A stretch of 64,000 nt of DNA from Auriscalpium vulgare (taxonomy: Eukaryota; Basidiomycota; Agaricomycetes; Russulales; Auriscalpiaceae). Positions within the stretch are counted from its first letter, which is position 1. Every line of letters begins with the position of its first letter. The DNA is taken from contig JAHBBC010000002.1 in the NCBI GenBank assembly GCA_019915015.1, forward strand, positions 1,984,001-2,048,000, written 5' to 3'. The notes under the pieces are model-generated. The model worked only from the letters and a program-made list of their open reading frames with translations. It was not told the origin of the DNA and did not search any database. Both the position numbers and the translations under genes were made by a program. This document shows, in pieces, positions 11,816 to 23,807 of the stretch.

Positions 11816-13968
11816 ATGACGAAGACAAACATCCTGATAGTACGTTCCTCTATCTATTGTAGGGATTCACAGTAGCTCACATGCGGCTGAAGGTTGGCGC
11901 AGGGCCGACTGGACTTGTCTGCGCATTGACGCTTGCGCTGAATGGTATACCAGTCCGGGTGATTGATAAACTCGATAACCTGCTCGTCGGTCAACGCGGT
12001 GCTGCCATCATGGTGCGCCGGCTCTGTTTGAATTGACCCCTCTGTCTGAAAGTCATGCAGCCAAGGACATTGGAGTTGTATCACTTTCTAGGCATACTCG
12101 AGGATGTCACGCATCTCGGGAACGTTGCTCCGCAGATTCAGCAATTTGATGGTTCCGGCGGCTCGAAAGTATTTCCCATGTTCCCGATCGCAGCTCCTAC
12201 TCCTGCTATTCCGGAGGTGTGTCTGGACTGTTATGCGTCCTTCTCACACAACGCTCATCGTTCGTGCTATAGCCGCTGGTATACTTCTTAGGACAGGATG
12301 CCACTTGCCGCATATTACGCGACGCACTGAAGAAACTCGGCGTCAAGGTCGAGATGTCTGCTACACCAAGCTCTCTCGACCAATATGACTCTGGCGTGCG
12401 TGCGACCATAGTGCGGAAGCACGAAGGCCGCTCCATAGAAGAGATCATCGAGGCCGATTATGTTGTAGGTGCAGACGGTGCCAAAGGTCTCACACAAATT
12501 ACTTCGTCCTTGAGATCTGATTTGACCTGATGACACGTTCAGGAGTGGTTAGAAAGCTCGTCGGTTTATCATTCATGGGAGAGTCTCGCGAGTCGACGGG
12601 ATTTCTTTCCGGCGATCTGGAAGTTCATGGGCTCGACAACACTGTGAGCGACGCTTTTGCATGCGAATTATCATTATAGTCTCAATACCAAGTTGCCTTT
12701 CACCTAGTACTGGCACTCATGGGGCGTGCCTCCGAATGACCAGTGAGGCTGTTTCCCTTACCTATCGCTCAGACTGAAGCCATCACTACTAGAGTCATGT
12801 TGCGGCCAACCGACCGCGTGAAGGAAAACGTATGGTTCCTCATAGCCAGCGGGCCGAATCTCGACAGAGACCGAGGCGTCTCCGATTTCGAATACGCCAA
12901 ACAGTTCATCCGTCAGGTTTCCAAGCAGCCCCACATGGACATTCGCTCACCATATGTCGGCTTATCCAACTGGAAGTACGTGGTCATAACTCTGCAGGGG
13001 AGCTTCCGCTCATTGCGTTGTCGAGACAGGCCGAATATTCGGATGGTAGAGACATTCCAGAAGGAGAGGATATTTATAGCCGGCGGTCTGATTCTACTTC
13101 CCAGTATGACAGTCGTGGTTATGCTCATATATGTTCACAGATGCCGCTCACGTCCACTCGCCGACCGGGGGCCAAGGTCTGAATTCCAGCATCATGGATG
13201 CGGTCTGTATTCTTTCCAGTTATGTGCCTGTCTCGTCCGTCGCTGACGCCCGCAAAGGTCAATCTCGGCTGGAAGCTCTCCCTCGCATGCAAGCACCTTG
13301 CACATCCTCTCTTACTCGAAACATACACCGAGGAGCGGCGCCCTGTCATACAAGACATGCTGTTTTATACCACCGCAATTCTGAACAACACATTCGACAA
13401 GCAGAGGAAGACGGTCGAGTCGCCGTGGACACGGCCTGCATCGCTTTCAATGCTCGGTGTGCATTACCGCTGGAGCTCCATCGTGGAAGGTTCTCAAGAG
13501 GGTTGGGCCGGCGAAGACGCCGAATATCAGCAGCAGCCGCACAGCAACGGAGCCGTCGACCACCTCCATGCCGGTGACCGCGCGCCTGATGCACCGAACG
13601 TCATCGACGCGCGCACCGGCGATAGTCGCAGGCTCTTCGATTTGTACAAGGTCAGCCGCCACACGGTGCTGATATTCTCCGACCAGAGAGATCAGGTGGC
13701 TTCTCTGGTCGAGCGCATACGTCTCTATCCAGACGCCACCGTGACCTCAGTCGTCATCTATGCCTACGAGGCTAGTATCGAGGTCCCTGATACAACCGGA
13801 GCGGACATCGTCCTTCACGACAAAAGCGGACACGCTTATCGTGGGTATGGCGTAATAGCGGGAGAGCCCGTGCACCTTGCTATCGTGCGGCCAGATGGCA
13901 TTATTGGCGGCCTCGCCAGAGATCTAGAAGGACTCTCTCTTTACTTCTCGAGGATATTCAAGGCTTGA
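11816..13968 (+). CDS. FAD-dependent aromatic-ring monooxygenase, copy 1
   Basis: A plus-strand gene of about eight exons, ATG 11816 (MTKTNILI) to TGA 13968. The first intron splits the nucleotide-binding motif, which reads VGAGPTGLVCALTLA after splicing. Further landmarks are GQRGAAIMPRTLEL, the DG motif in ADYVVGADGAKG and the GD motif in FIAGDAAHVHSPTGGQG (split by an intron after the second Gly codon). The C-terminal 150 residues (AGDRAPDAP to HTVLIFSD) match the thioredoxin-like C-terminal domain of phenol 2-monooxygenase relatives. These flavoproteins hydroxylate aromatic rings using NAD(P)H and O2. The substrate cannot be read from sequence; roles in phenol breakdown or secondary metabolism are both common. 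Introns interrupt the same motifs as in the next gene, showing a tandem duplication. All frames stay open through the spliced exons, so the gene looks functional. Confidence 0.85.
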
Positions 13969-14331
13969 TTGGAGCAGTTTGTGTACGTTTTTGTTATCGT
14001 CGTGCATTGGATCCAGATGTGTACCGGGTACTGATTGCCTTGATTCTTCTACATCACCAGGTGATCAAAGCAATATCTGAATAGAAGGCAGGAATAGAGC
14101 CGCTGTGAAATTAGTGGCGTTGATATTGTCATGCGTATGCAGACGCCTACTAAGCCATCTGTCGCCTGCCAATCTCCTGGGTTTCCGACTGGCCTCTTTT
14201 TCGAACGTTCTGATAAGAACTCGGCGCGAATCTAGCAAAATTCAAGGATGCGCGGACCCATGGTGAGATGGGCGTCTTCACAACCGTTATAGGTTTCAAG
14301 GTGTCGGTCAGAGGCCGAAGAGTCGCTTAGC
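13969..14331. other. spacer between tandem monooxygenases
   Basis: A 363-bp spacer between the two paralogous monooxygenase genes. No open frame or repeat is convincing. It presumably holds the terminator of copy 1 and the promoter of copy 2. Confidence 0.5.
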
Positions 14332-16504
14332 ATGCCTCGTAATTCTGCCACCGTCCTCATAGTGCGTATCTCGTCTTTACCATCTCGTCTTTTAATCATC
14401 AGCTGCGTCGTACTTAAGGTCGGTTCTGGACCTACCGGTCTAGTCTGCGCACTGACGCTGGCACAAAATGGAGTCTCCGTGCGGGTGATTGAGAAGCTAC
14501 CCCATTTTCCGAACGGCCAGCGCGGGTCCGCGATCATGGTTCGTCGTTCGCATTTTCCGGCCTCTCATACCCTGAATGTTTAACGGTTCGTAGCCACGGA
14601 CCCTCGATCTGTACCAGTTTCTTGGGGTGCTTGACGACGTCAACCGTGTAGCCTTCATGGCGCCGCCAATGAAGCAGTACGACAGCGATGGTGGCGCCAC
14701 CGTGTTTCCGATGTTCACGCCTGCGCTCCCCTCGCCCGCAGTCCCAGAGGTGTGCTTGAAAGCTTCGTTCATAGCTCCTGGCTCACATAACCCTTCTTTG
14801 GAGCCGGGAATGGTGTTCTTAGGCCAGGCAGCGGCCTGTGGCATCCTGCGCGAGAGATTGAAGAAATTCAATGTAGATGTCGAACTGGGAGTCAGATTGA
14901 CATCGCTCGAGCAGGATGCAGCTGGTGTAACGGTCAAGGTGACCAGAGGGCAGGGTGACTTGGCGGTAGAGGAAACTCTGCAAGCTCAATATGTCGTCGG
15001 TGCCGATGGTGCTCGAGGTGTGTTGTCTATCGGTCATTGCACCGATGCTTCTGACAGACACTGCTCACAGGTGTCGTGAGAAAGCTGCTGGGATTTTCGA
15101 TGTTAGGAGAGACATTGCAATCTAAGGGTCTTCTGATCGGAGACATGGAAGTCAAAGGGCTAGACAATGCAGTAAGCGGCCGCTTCCCCTCCAGCTTCGC
15201 GTGGTGACTAGCAATAATCTGGGACTCTGACTATGATTAGTATTGGCACACATGGGGCATGCCTCCGAACGATAAGTTTGTCCAACATTCTCTACGATTA
15301 TTTGCTTTCACGAACTAACATTGTCGTTGACAGTGTCACACTTCGGCCGACAGAGCGCAAGAGCGAGAATATCTTCTCCCTTATTGCTACCGGAGCAACG
15401 CTAGACCGAACCAAGGCGGCCCAGGACTTTCAATACTACCGCCATTTCGTGCGAGAAGTGACGAAGGACCCCAATCTTGAGATCGGCGAGATCGAGTTTC
15501 TCGCAGACTGGAAGTAAGTATGGCGCCACAGCCTCTGCTATGGCGAAAACTTACATGTGGGATTCATAGGCCGAATATCAGGATGGCGGAGGCTTTGCAA
15601 AAGGAGCGCGTTTTCATAGCAGGGGGTCAGACCGCCGTTATTGTTGCAATAGTCTTTTGTGCTAAGGCTTCCTCCTCCAGATGCCGCGCACGTCCACAGT
15701 CCTACCGGTGGCCAGGGAATGAACTCGAGCATCATGGATGCCGTACGTGTTGATATGAGCTATGTAACGACGGCTCTGACAGATATTCTGGATTCGCAGG
15801 TCAATCTGGGATGGAAGCTTGCCCTCGTATCCAAGAATCTGGCGAAATCGTCCTTACTTGGGACCTACGCCGAAGAGCGGCTGCCTGTCATCAAAGACAT
15901 GCTATTCCATTCCACTGCGCTGCTGAAAAACACATTGGACGCCGACCGCAAAAGCACGGCCAACCCGTGGCTGCGTCCTGATGCCCTGCTCATGCTCGGC
16001 GTGCACTATCGTTGGAGCTCCCTCGTACTCGACCAGCGGCAGACAGGGGAGGTCGAGGAGGCCATCAATACATACGGGAGTAGCGTCGTGTCCTCCATAC
16101 GTGCTGGGGAACGTGCCCCTGATGCCCCGGGCCTCGTCAACATTCGCACTGGGGACAGCTGCAGGCTCTTCGACGTATACAAGGTGACATATCACACTGT
16201 GCTGATATTCATCGACCAAGCGGAAGACGCCGGGCCTGCGCTGAACATCATCGCTCGTTATCCGGTCGGAAGAATATACTCCGTCGTCATATACCCCTCA
16301 TCAACTGCCGGTATGGTGGACGTGCCGGGTGCAGACCTTGCCGTACATGATCATGACCATCATGCTTGTGTTGGGTATGGGGTACCGTCAGGAGCGGGGA
16401 CGAAGGACTCCCTGGTGATTGTACGTCCTGACGGCTTCGTGGGTGCTCTTTTTATTGGCGACATCGGTCTAGAGAGTTACTTTCACGAAATTTACGATAT
16501 CTGA
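14332..16504 (+). CDS. FAD-dependent aromatic-ring monooxygenase, copy 2
   Basis: A paralog of the preceding gene with the same intron pattern. It starts at ATG 14332 (MPRNSATVLI), and the first intron again precedes the dinucleotide-binding motif VGSGPTGLVCALTLAQNG. It continues with GQRGSAIMPRTLDLYQFLGV, the DG motif QYVVGADGARG, and FIAGDAAHVHSPTGGQGMN, whose Gly-Asp pair is again split by an intron. It ends with the thioredoxin-like domain (RAGERAPDAPGL, TYHTVLIFIDQ). Stop at 16502-16504. The two copies differ throughout, so the duplication is not recent and substrate preference may have diverged. The C-terminal domain of this copy holds a His-rich patch (HDHDHHACVGYG) absent from copy 1. 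Expression could be independent because a 363-bp spacer precedes it. Confidence 0.86.
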
Positions 16505-16790
16505 GCTTCCAAGGTTTACTTCACTCTGTGTGCTCGCTGTTGAACTCTGTGACCGCGATAAGTCCCGCTTGAAGTCAACTTGAAGTCCCACCGTAAGTAT
16601 CGTGCGAATGCGTGCATGACATCAGACTTCCAACGAGATCGACGGACCAAGTATCTAATCAGATTACGAGGTGGCAGTCCACTGACCACCACAGTGACAC
16701 TGACACTCCCTCCGTCTCTGGTCCCGCATCCACTTGCCTTCGTCTTCCGGAAAGCTCTGTTACCGTGACGCTCGAGCTGGCTCTGCCGCG

Positions 16791-19316
16791 ATGGCGGTGA
16801 CAATTGGCAGGCTCCTCCGCTTCATACGGTCCATATTCGTCCCAACATTGACAGTCTTTTCCTTCTCTTGTCTCCTCACCTTCTTCTTCGTTCTCTACCA
16901 ACCAACGCACGGGCCTGGAGACGTTCAGCGCCTCGGATGGCAGTCCTGGGACATTATTTCTCCCATACGACCTGCTCAAACCCCAGGCAACACCGAGACG
17001 GCTGCTCCGGACAACGGGAGCCCGGCACACGATACTCCTGCGCACGACGGGGTGGATTGGTGGAACGTGACGAAGCCAACAAGTCCCGTAGTTGACAGCG
17101 CGAGCCTTCCGCTCGACGTGTGGTCGCCTCTTCTACCCCATGACACGGGATGTGCGTAAATCAATCCCTATTGGCGTGGTATCCCATTGAGCTGCGCAGT
17201 GTCCGAGATCGCTGTGGTCCGATGCATGTTCGACATGCGCCTCGCCGACGTCTGCTCGCCCGTATCGTCAAAGCAAGAAGACGCGATCAGGGGCAAGTGG
17301 GTGCTCGTTGCGCCCGATCTAAATGTGCAGGCCGGCATGTGGCATCTGGTGCGTTGCGTCCTCTCTCTACCGTGCGCAGCTGATCCCGCACCCCAGCACC
17401 TGTACTACCGACGCACCCGCCGTCTCGACGTCCCGCTCATCACCGACCTCATGCTCCTCCCCGCGAAAGAGCAGCCGCCGCCCGCCGTGGGCACTTGGAC
17501 CAAAGCCCCGCTTTCCGTGCGCGATGGCGTGATGCGCACCAACCCGCTCTTCCTCTGGTACCGCACTAGCAAGACGTCGGCGGAAATGACGGCAGAAGAG
17601 CGCCAGAATATCATCACAGAGGTCGATGTTCTGTATGGCGATGGCGAGCCGTGGTTTGGCTTCGAGAAGATCCCACGCGCGACGCAGGAGGCCATTCCCC
17701 CGCGACGCGAGAATACATGGATAACATATCGCCGAGGTGTGAAGAGTGCGTGACTTGCCCTTTCTAAAGAAGGGTTGCTCACACCCTATCACAGCGCCAC
17801 CTCCAGCACCGCCCTTGCACTTCTCGCATGATGGCAAATTCAAAATTATGCAGGTCGCCGACCTGCACTTCTCCGTTTCCAGCGGCCCTTGCCGCGACAC
17901 GGACGCCCCGTGCCCCAACCCTGCCGACGGCGGTGCATATCACATCACTGACACGCTCATCGGCCGGGCGCTCGACGCAGAGCGCCCTGACCTCGTCGTG
18001 TTTTCTGGCGACCAGCTCAACGGGCAGGGCTCGTCGTGGGATGCAAAGTCCGTGCTCGCCAAGTTCGCGCACGCGGTCATCGCGCGCGGGATTCCATGGG
18101 CGGCCGTGTTCGGCAATCACGACGACGAGGACGAGCGTTCCGGCGGGATGCGACGCGACCAGGTGCGCATGATGCGCGCGCTGCCGTACAGTCTCGTGCA
18201 GGAGGGCCCAGAGGACGTACATGGCGTCGGCAATTACTTGCTGAAAGTGTGGAGCGCGGACGCGTCAAAGACCCAACTCCTCACGCTGTACTTCCTCGAC
18301 TCTGGCTCGTATTCGAAGGGATATATTGACTGGTTCGGCTTCTTCACACCTTCCGAGTACGACTGGATTCATCAGGTGCGCAGGTGTCAGATGCATTGGA
18401 GCCCTTGCTCATCGTGCTCTGCTTTCTTAGGACCAAATCGACTGGTTCTTGCAAGAGTCTGGTACGCCGTGCGCATTCTCTTCCGTATTCTCTCCCAATC
18501 TTGTTCTTTCCAGCCTCCATCAACCCCATCGAGCGTCCCTTCACACCAGACGGGTCAAAGGACTTCGGCGGTATCTGGGCGCGCCAAAGCCAAGTTACGC
18601 CTGCCCAGCACAAGCTCGCCAAGCCCAATGCGCTCATGTTCTTCCACATCCCGCTGTGCGTACCCCTCTTCACGCCAGTGCACTCCGCTCATCCTGCTTT
18701 GTCCAACGCCAGCCCAGAAACATATGGCAAGGCTGATAGCGACAGGGACACTGGGCGGCCGCTCGATGTCGGCATCCACGATCTCGAAGGGGCTGGTAAT
18801 GCGAAGCACAACGATGGATTCTTCGAGAAAGCGCTACTATCTGCCAAGGAGAGTGATCATCGTGGATCGGGCGGAGTGCCCGAGGTGAAGGTCGTAGGAA
18901 ACGGACACTGTCATGGTTTGTGGGCCGTCTTCCATCACTCACAGACACATACTCATGGTTTTGTCCGTAGTCACTGAGAACTGCAGGCGCGTGAAGGGCG
19001 TCTGGTTATGTTTCGGCGGTGGAGGGTAAGCACGCTCGCGTCCATTGTTCACTTGGGGACCTTACTCACCATTTACTGTCGCTCTGCAGGTCGTATGCGG
19101 GCTATAGCCGCGTTGGGTTAGTCTCGCTTCTTCGCTGGCCAGGCGCGTGATGCACTGAACCCTGTCGTCTTGTTTAGCTTCGACAAGCGCTTCCGCGTAT
19201 ACGACATCTCTGACTACGGCGAGACGATCCGGACGTATAAGCGCACGGAGTCGAACGAGATCGTCGACGAGATGGTGCTGGCGGGCAAGGGCGCACCGCT
19301 GCCCTTTATGGGCTGA
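16791..19316 (+). CDS. Dcr2-like calcineurin-type metallophosphatase, membrane-anchored
   Basis: A multi-exon plus-strand gene, ATG 16791 to TGA 19316. The N-terminus (MAVTIGRLLRFIRSIFVPTL then FSFSCLLTFFFVLYQ) is a single signal-anchor segment, followed by a polar, likely lumenal or extracellular region. The catalytic domain begins near 17800 with FKIMQVADLHF and carries the family metal-binding blocks: DLH, VVFSGDQLNG, FGNHDDE and, near the end, VGNGHCHVTENCRR after an intron. The C-terminus is SYAGYSRVGFDKRFRVYDIS and ends GAPLPFMG. This matches the yeast Dcr2 and plant PAP28 type of metallophosphoesterase, which has an N-terminal extension before the phosphatase domain. All four metal-ligand motifs are present, so the enzyme is probably active. 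Introns lie near 17158, 17352, 17749, 18375, 18472, 18657, 18918, 19028 and 19114. Its neighbours do not suggest a pathway. Confidence 0.87.
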
Positions 19317-19978
19317 CATGCTATACATATTTAAGTATACCTGAGGTCGCGTGTAGCTACTTACTTCATAGACACAGGACAATATGTAAGTTGATGGATG
19401 GATGGACACGAAGACCTCAGAGCCGTGCGCGAGCGAGTCCGGATGCCAGCGGTGTGGTGATGGGTTGTCAGGGAACAGAAGAGCCAATTAGCATCGGACT
19501 GGCAGTTGACACAACAGAGTGGATGATGATCATTACAAGGTGCGTAAGAAGCTACGAGGGCGATGTGCCGTCGTTCGGGACAATAGCCTGTACAGCGCTC
19601 GCTAGTACTAATGGAGACTAAACTTTATTGCTCGTAAATTTCGGGGCCTTGAGCATCTGTATACCACCGCGATTCTTTGCCCACAGCCTTCGTCAGTGCC
19701 AATGATTGACTTGGCCTTGGATGGGGCGCAAGTGATGCTCCTCATCTGAGCATTACAACTTGCTGGGAGTGGGCCGACGCGTAGCGCGGCAGTACGATTC
19801 CGCTCTGAGGGGGTTTCTGGTTACATAATCAAATATATACATAAATAATAGTCTTGAGACACTATGTACTAGACACCAAAACGCGACTGGGAGTGGCCCT
19901 GGTACCAAATTTAAGTCATGGTGGGCAATACTGTTCACTGGAGGGCATTAAAATTTACATAAGTTGGGTGTGCAGCTG
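19317..19978. other. gene-free stretch downstream of phosphatase
   Basis: No gene seen. From 19758 to about 19830 it holds one copy of a short direct repeat described separately. The stretch marks the border between the gene block and the repeat-rich middle of the window. Confidence 0.5.
19758..19830. repeat. short direct repeat, copy 1 (partner near 21257)
   Basis: About 75 bp sharing the blocks ACTTGCTGG, AGTGGGCC and ACGATTCC, in the same order and spacing, with 21257-21330, followed in both by a T/A-rich tail. The two copies lie outside the two ends of the TIR element at 19979-21077. The ACGATTCC block resembles a Pol III B box, so this may be a diverged SINE, but no clear A box was seen. 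Confidence 0.45.
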
Positions 19979-21077
19979 CACCTCAGGATGTCAGTGCATT
20001 GGAAACTCCGGCGAAAGTTCCGGCGCGCATTCTTCCGGCGGAGTTCCGGCGTTGATTCGGCTTCTCGGCCGCCCGATCCTGCCCTCGATACAGACCTCCT
20101 GCCTCCCATCCCGTCCCCCATCCCCGTCCCTCATCACCTGCACGCCGCCCGCCGCTCACGCTCCCGCCGCCCGCCGCCCATAAGTTAGTTCACGAGTGCT
20201 ACACGTGGAACGCAGCGCAACGCGCGTTCAGCCTCTCTCAATACGCAAGAATGACCAGCGGGTGCCGTGCGGCTGACATTGACCGCGGACCTCCCGCGTG
20301 ATACCGTCAGACAGCTCGGGGTATGATTTGGAAGGGGTTGGGGAGATATGATTATAGAGCGTCCACAGGTGCGCCATAACACAGTGCGGCTAAGTGTGCT
20401 AGGCCCCGAAAGACAGTAGACAACGTCGTAGCTACGCGATATGGAGGTACATAAAATCAAATAAAATGTACAGTAAATCAGGAGCACGGCCCCACGCCAT
20501 TCAATATGAATCAGAATTTTGCGTGCCAGTGTGGACACAGGACAGTGGATCCCGATGTGTCGGGGTCAGGTGAGTCGCGAATGCGCGACACTGGCTTCAT
20601 CCATATCACCCATCTCTGCCACACGCGCTAAGTTGTGCAGTCAAAGGCGGTCACCCTATTGATTTGCATAGCACCATATTTCATAGTGCTCGTATGTTTC
20701 CTTGTAAAACTCCGTCTACCTGAATTCACGCGTGCATCAGGGGCCAGCTGTGGCCCTATTGTCTCGTTTCTTTTCATCTTGGCAGAGAGTCAAGCAGGAT
20801 CGGTGGGTGAACGGCGGGTGCATGAGCCACGGAAGGTACGCGCAACTTCGTTTGCGGTGGGACAGGCGACGACGTTCAACATGGGCATATTTAACAGGCG
20901 TACTATTAGCTTGGGCGTAGCGACTACTATAAGACAGACCTGACCGACAGCCTGGCCTGTGTAGGCCCGTCTAGACCGACCGATCGCCGGAATCAACGCC
21001 GGAACTCCGCCGGAATATTGCGCCGGAACTTTTCGCCGGAGTTTCCATATCCTGGATGCTCTCCTGCACCTGAGGTG
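19979..21077. mobile_element. non-autonomous terminal-inverted-repeat DNA element
   Basis: The left end (CACCTCAGG at 19979, then GGAAACTCCGGCG from 20001) reappears inverted at the right end (CGCCGGAGTTTCC ending 21046, then CCTGAGGTG ending 21077). The strongly matching arm covers about 60 bp rich in CCGGCG and CCGGAG motifs; the outermost 9 bp match exactly after an unmatched spacer. The interior has no coding capacity: a C-rich tract near 20100, then unremarkable sequence. About 1.1 kb with long GC-rich arms fits a MITE or deleted DNA transposon. A target duplication was not clear. Confidence 0.7.
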
Positions 21078-21772
21078 GTTGTTGTGAAATCAAGAGTGAT
21101 GACATCATTTCGGGCTCTAATTGTAATTTAAAACCCCGGAGTGACATCATCGTATTTCTGCCTGTGTTGTCTGGTGCATCTCAGTTGTCGCAACATCACT
21201 GTTCTGCAACTTCTGTATATGTTGCATGGCCTAGTAATCCGTGTATTTAGGCAATCACTTGCTGGTAGTGGGCCGGTGCTAAGCACGGCAGGTACGATTC
21301 CATTTCTAATGGTTTGTGAATATCATTATGTAGTTAATGTTAGTATCCATTTGCTGCGGCTACAACCTCTACTTGATGTGAGTTTGAAATGCAGTAGAGA
21401 GTCTGCATGTACTGAGAATAGTGAATGGTGTTGAAGGTAGTGATATGCAAGTGAAAGATTGACCTGTCTCAGTCATATCTAAAGTTCAATCTGTGGCATC
21501 ATGGGTAGCCCTGATACTCCTCGCTCTGCGCTACGAGACAATCGTTCGCCAATTTTCGCACTTTTGACAAGTCAACATTCACACAATTTCAGAGTCGCAG
21601 CATCGCACAGCAGTGTTCCGACCATCCGATTAGTCTCTCCAAATGCTCGCAAGCTTGGACCAGAGTTCCAACCACTTGTCACAGATGTCGTGAGATTGGA
21701 TGGAACGTAGAGCCGTCCAAGTGAGCAACTGGGGGCGTTGGGGTCACCTATTCAGTGACGCGACATGTCGTC
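21078..21772. other. gene-free stretch between two mobile elements
   Basis: No gene supported. It contains the second copy of the short direct repeat (21257-21330). The sequence is A/T-richer than the gene block. Confidence 0.45.
21257..21330. repeat. short direct repeat, copy 2 (partner near 19758)
   Basis: Diverged direct copy of the block at 19758-19830: ACTTGCTGG, AGTGGGCCGG and ACGATTCC occur in the same order. It lies just outside the right end of the TIR element. Confidence 0.45.
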
Positions 21773-21988
21773 TGTTGAGGATCGGCTCCACGCACAAGGA
21801 CGATGAGGGACAACAAAGGATATTCGAATTAGCGCCGGGTAGCGTATACGAAGCTGGGCGTAATCCGTAAGGGATATCGTAGCAAAAGAGCTAGCTACAT
21901 GTCCACGGAATAAGGTTCGTATGTACTGTACAGTACCCGGAAGATGCCGGTGCGGCGTTGAGCTCAACATGCACGTGATATTCCAACA
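21773..21988 (-). repeat. TRIM LTR, left copy
   Basis: 216 bp with TG..CA ends, nearly identical to 22649-22864. Preceded by target duplication TCGTC. Confidence 0.88.
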
Positions 21989-22648
21989 CACTCCCTCGAG
22001 CGAAAACGCCAACAGGAAACAGGGACAGAAAATGGGAAGGGGGATTCAAAGGGGGATGGGAAAAGCATAACAGCAGAAGGAAGAGATAGAAGATGATGAC
22101 ATGCCTAGTAACCCCAGACAGTAGGAGATCCTAGCGCCTGACCCAACTCCTGGACTGATCCTGCCACTCCCTGGCTCTGGACGCACTTCCAGCCTGTCCA
22201 ACCTGACCAACTTCCAAGCCCATGTCTTCATCTCCCTGCCAGCCAACCAACCACTCGGTGATGCGATTGCGCACCTAAAGCCCCGAAGCCGGACTCTCTC
22301 TGTGTGGCTGGATGCCACCTATCTCGAGAGCAGACGATGCTCTGTGAGGCGTGAGCCTCATGTCCCGTAGCGCGGACAACGGATGACGACGACAGCGAGG
22401 ACGGCGGAACATCGAGTGAGGGGGGGAATCGGAAAGGAGCGTCGAAGAAGGGGGAAGGGATTTAAGGCCCAATGACGAGACAAGTGTTATGCCCACCTGG
22501 GATACGACGCGAGGTTCGGTTACGCAAAGGCGCTGCGGCACGAGGTCCAGTTACGTGCCCACGACGCACGGCTGAGACAGGACAGCCGGCGTCCACTGTC
22601 AAGGCAAGAGGCCGGTCGATATTCCCAACGACCAAGGTAGACGGATTA

Positions 22649-22864
22649 TGTTGAGGATCGGCTCCACGCACAAGGACGATGAGGGACAACGAAGGATATT
22701 CGAATTAGCGCTGGGTAGCGTATACGAAGCTGGGCGTAATCCGTAAGGGATATCGTAGCAAAAGAGCTAGCTACATGTCCACGGAATAAGGTTCGTATGT
22801 ACTGTACAGTACCCGGAAGATGCCGGTGCGGCGTTGAGCTCGACATGCACGTGATATTCCAACA
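22649..22864 (-). repeat. TRIM LTR, right copy
   Basis: 216 bp with TG..CA ends, nearly identical to 21773-21988. Followed by target duplication TCGTC. Confidence 0.88.
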
Positions 22865-22869
22865 TCGTC

Positions 22870-23807
22870 CGGGCAAGGCAACATGTAGCTGTCCGGGAGT
22901 CGTCCTTTCAGAACGACGGGATGTGTGAGTGGTACAAGAGACAGGCGTTGTCTCTCGAGGAAGCTGGGTCCTATGCCTAATCCCTCATGTGTACTTTCGG
23001 AGTGTCTCGATGAAGTACGCTGGGTGAGGGTGTAAGGCAAGAAGGATGATATTAAGTAAGCAACCGCGATGCGTAAATACAAATACAGACTAAGGAACCA
23101 GTAACACTGTGGGGTTGCAATCAAAGGTATTCAAAGGTATCACAAGAGTAGGAAGAGAACAATATAAGTAGGATATCCAACATGTCAGTGACACAACTGT
23201 CACAGTTGTCTCACAGTCAGCTTATTATTCTCCTGGGTCTCATCTTGTCCCATCGTCATCCCATTAGCCGTTGTGCGAGCTCTACGTTGCTCTGACTGTC
23301 TTGCGACACCGGCTATTACAGTTGCATTGCTCTCGTCCCGCAGTGATTGCACCCTCGCTCGTGTCGCACTACTCATCCTAGTCTTCCAACCATTGCCCTT
23401 GCTCTTCTGACTAGTCACATGAGTGCAATGGTTCAGTGTTGTTGTCTGCACTCCTCTCTGTTGTTCTGACCATATTTCGATGATTGTGCACACAGTGCAG
23501 TGTGCAGTCGTTCCCAGTTGCTTGCAACACACATCCTCTCCTCCAACCCCTCGTTGATGATTCTCCGACTGATCACGCATTCCAACCATCACCTCTGATT
23601 GCACACCTCCCTACTCTCATCGGAGACGCGCTCTGATCATCTTCGGGAGCCTGGCACTCGCTCGCACACATTGCAGTACCCTCTTCAGCGCTCAAGGGAT
23701 CTGGTACTATCTGACACATTACCACTATACTACATGTGGGTGCCCATCATCGCTGTGCATGAACTTGCTCAGCAACATTGTGCATTGCTCCGTGAAACAT
23801 GGACTCA
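22870..23807. other. gene-free stretch
   Basis: No supported gene. Short frames exist on both strands but have no motif or splice support. Composition is closer to neutral than in the gene block, consistent with old repeat debris. Confidence 0.45.

Larger units (their letters stand above)
21773..22864 (-). mobile_element. complete miniature LTR element (TRIM)
   Basis: Two 216-bp direct repeats (21773-21988 and 22649-22864) begin TGTTGAGGATCGG and end ATTCCAACA, so they have the TG..CA borders of LTRs. They differ at about three sites, all transitions. The element is flanked on both sides by the perfect 5-bp duplication TCGTC (21768-21772 and 22865-22869). The 660-bp interior has no gag or pol frame. 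Read on the minus strand, the LTR starts TGTTGGAATATCACGTG, a start common in copia-type LTRs, and a short purine-rich run precedes the second LTR; this orientation is an inference. Such elements move only with enzymes supplied by autonomous relatives. The near-identical LTRs argue for a fairly recent insertion. Confidence 0.88.
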
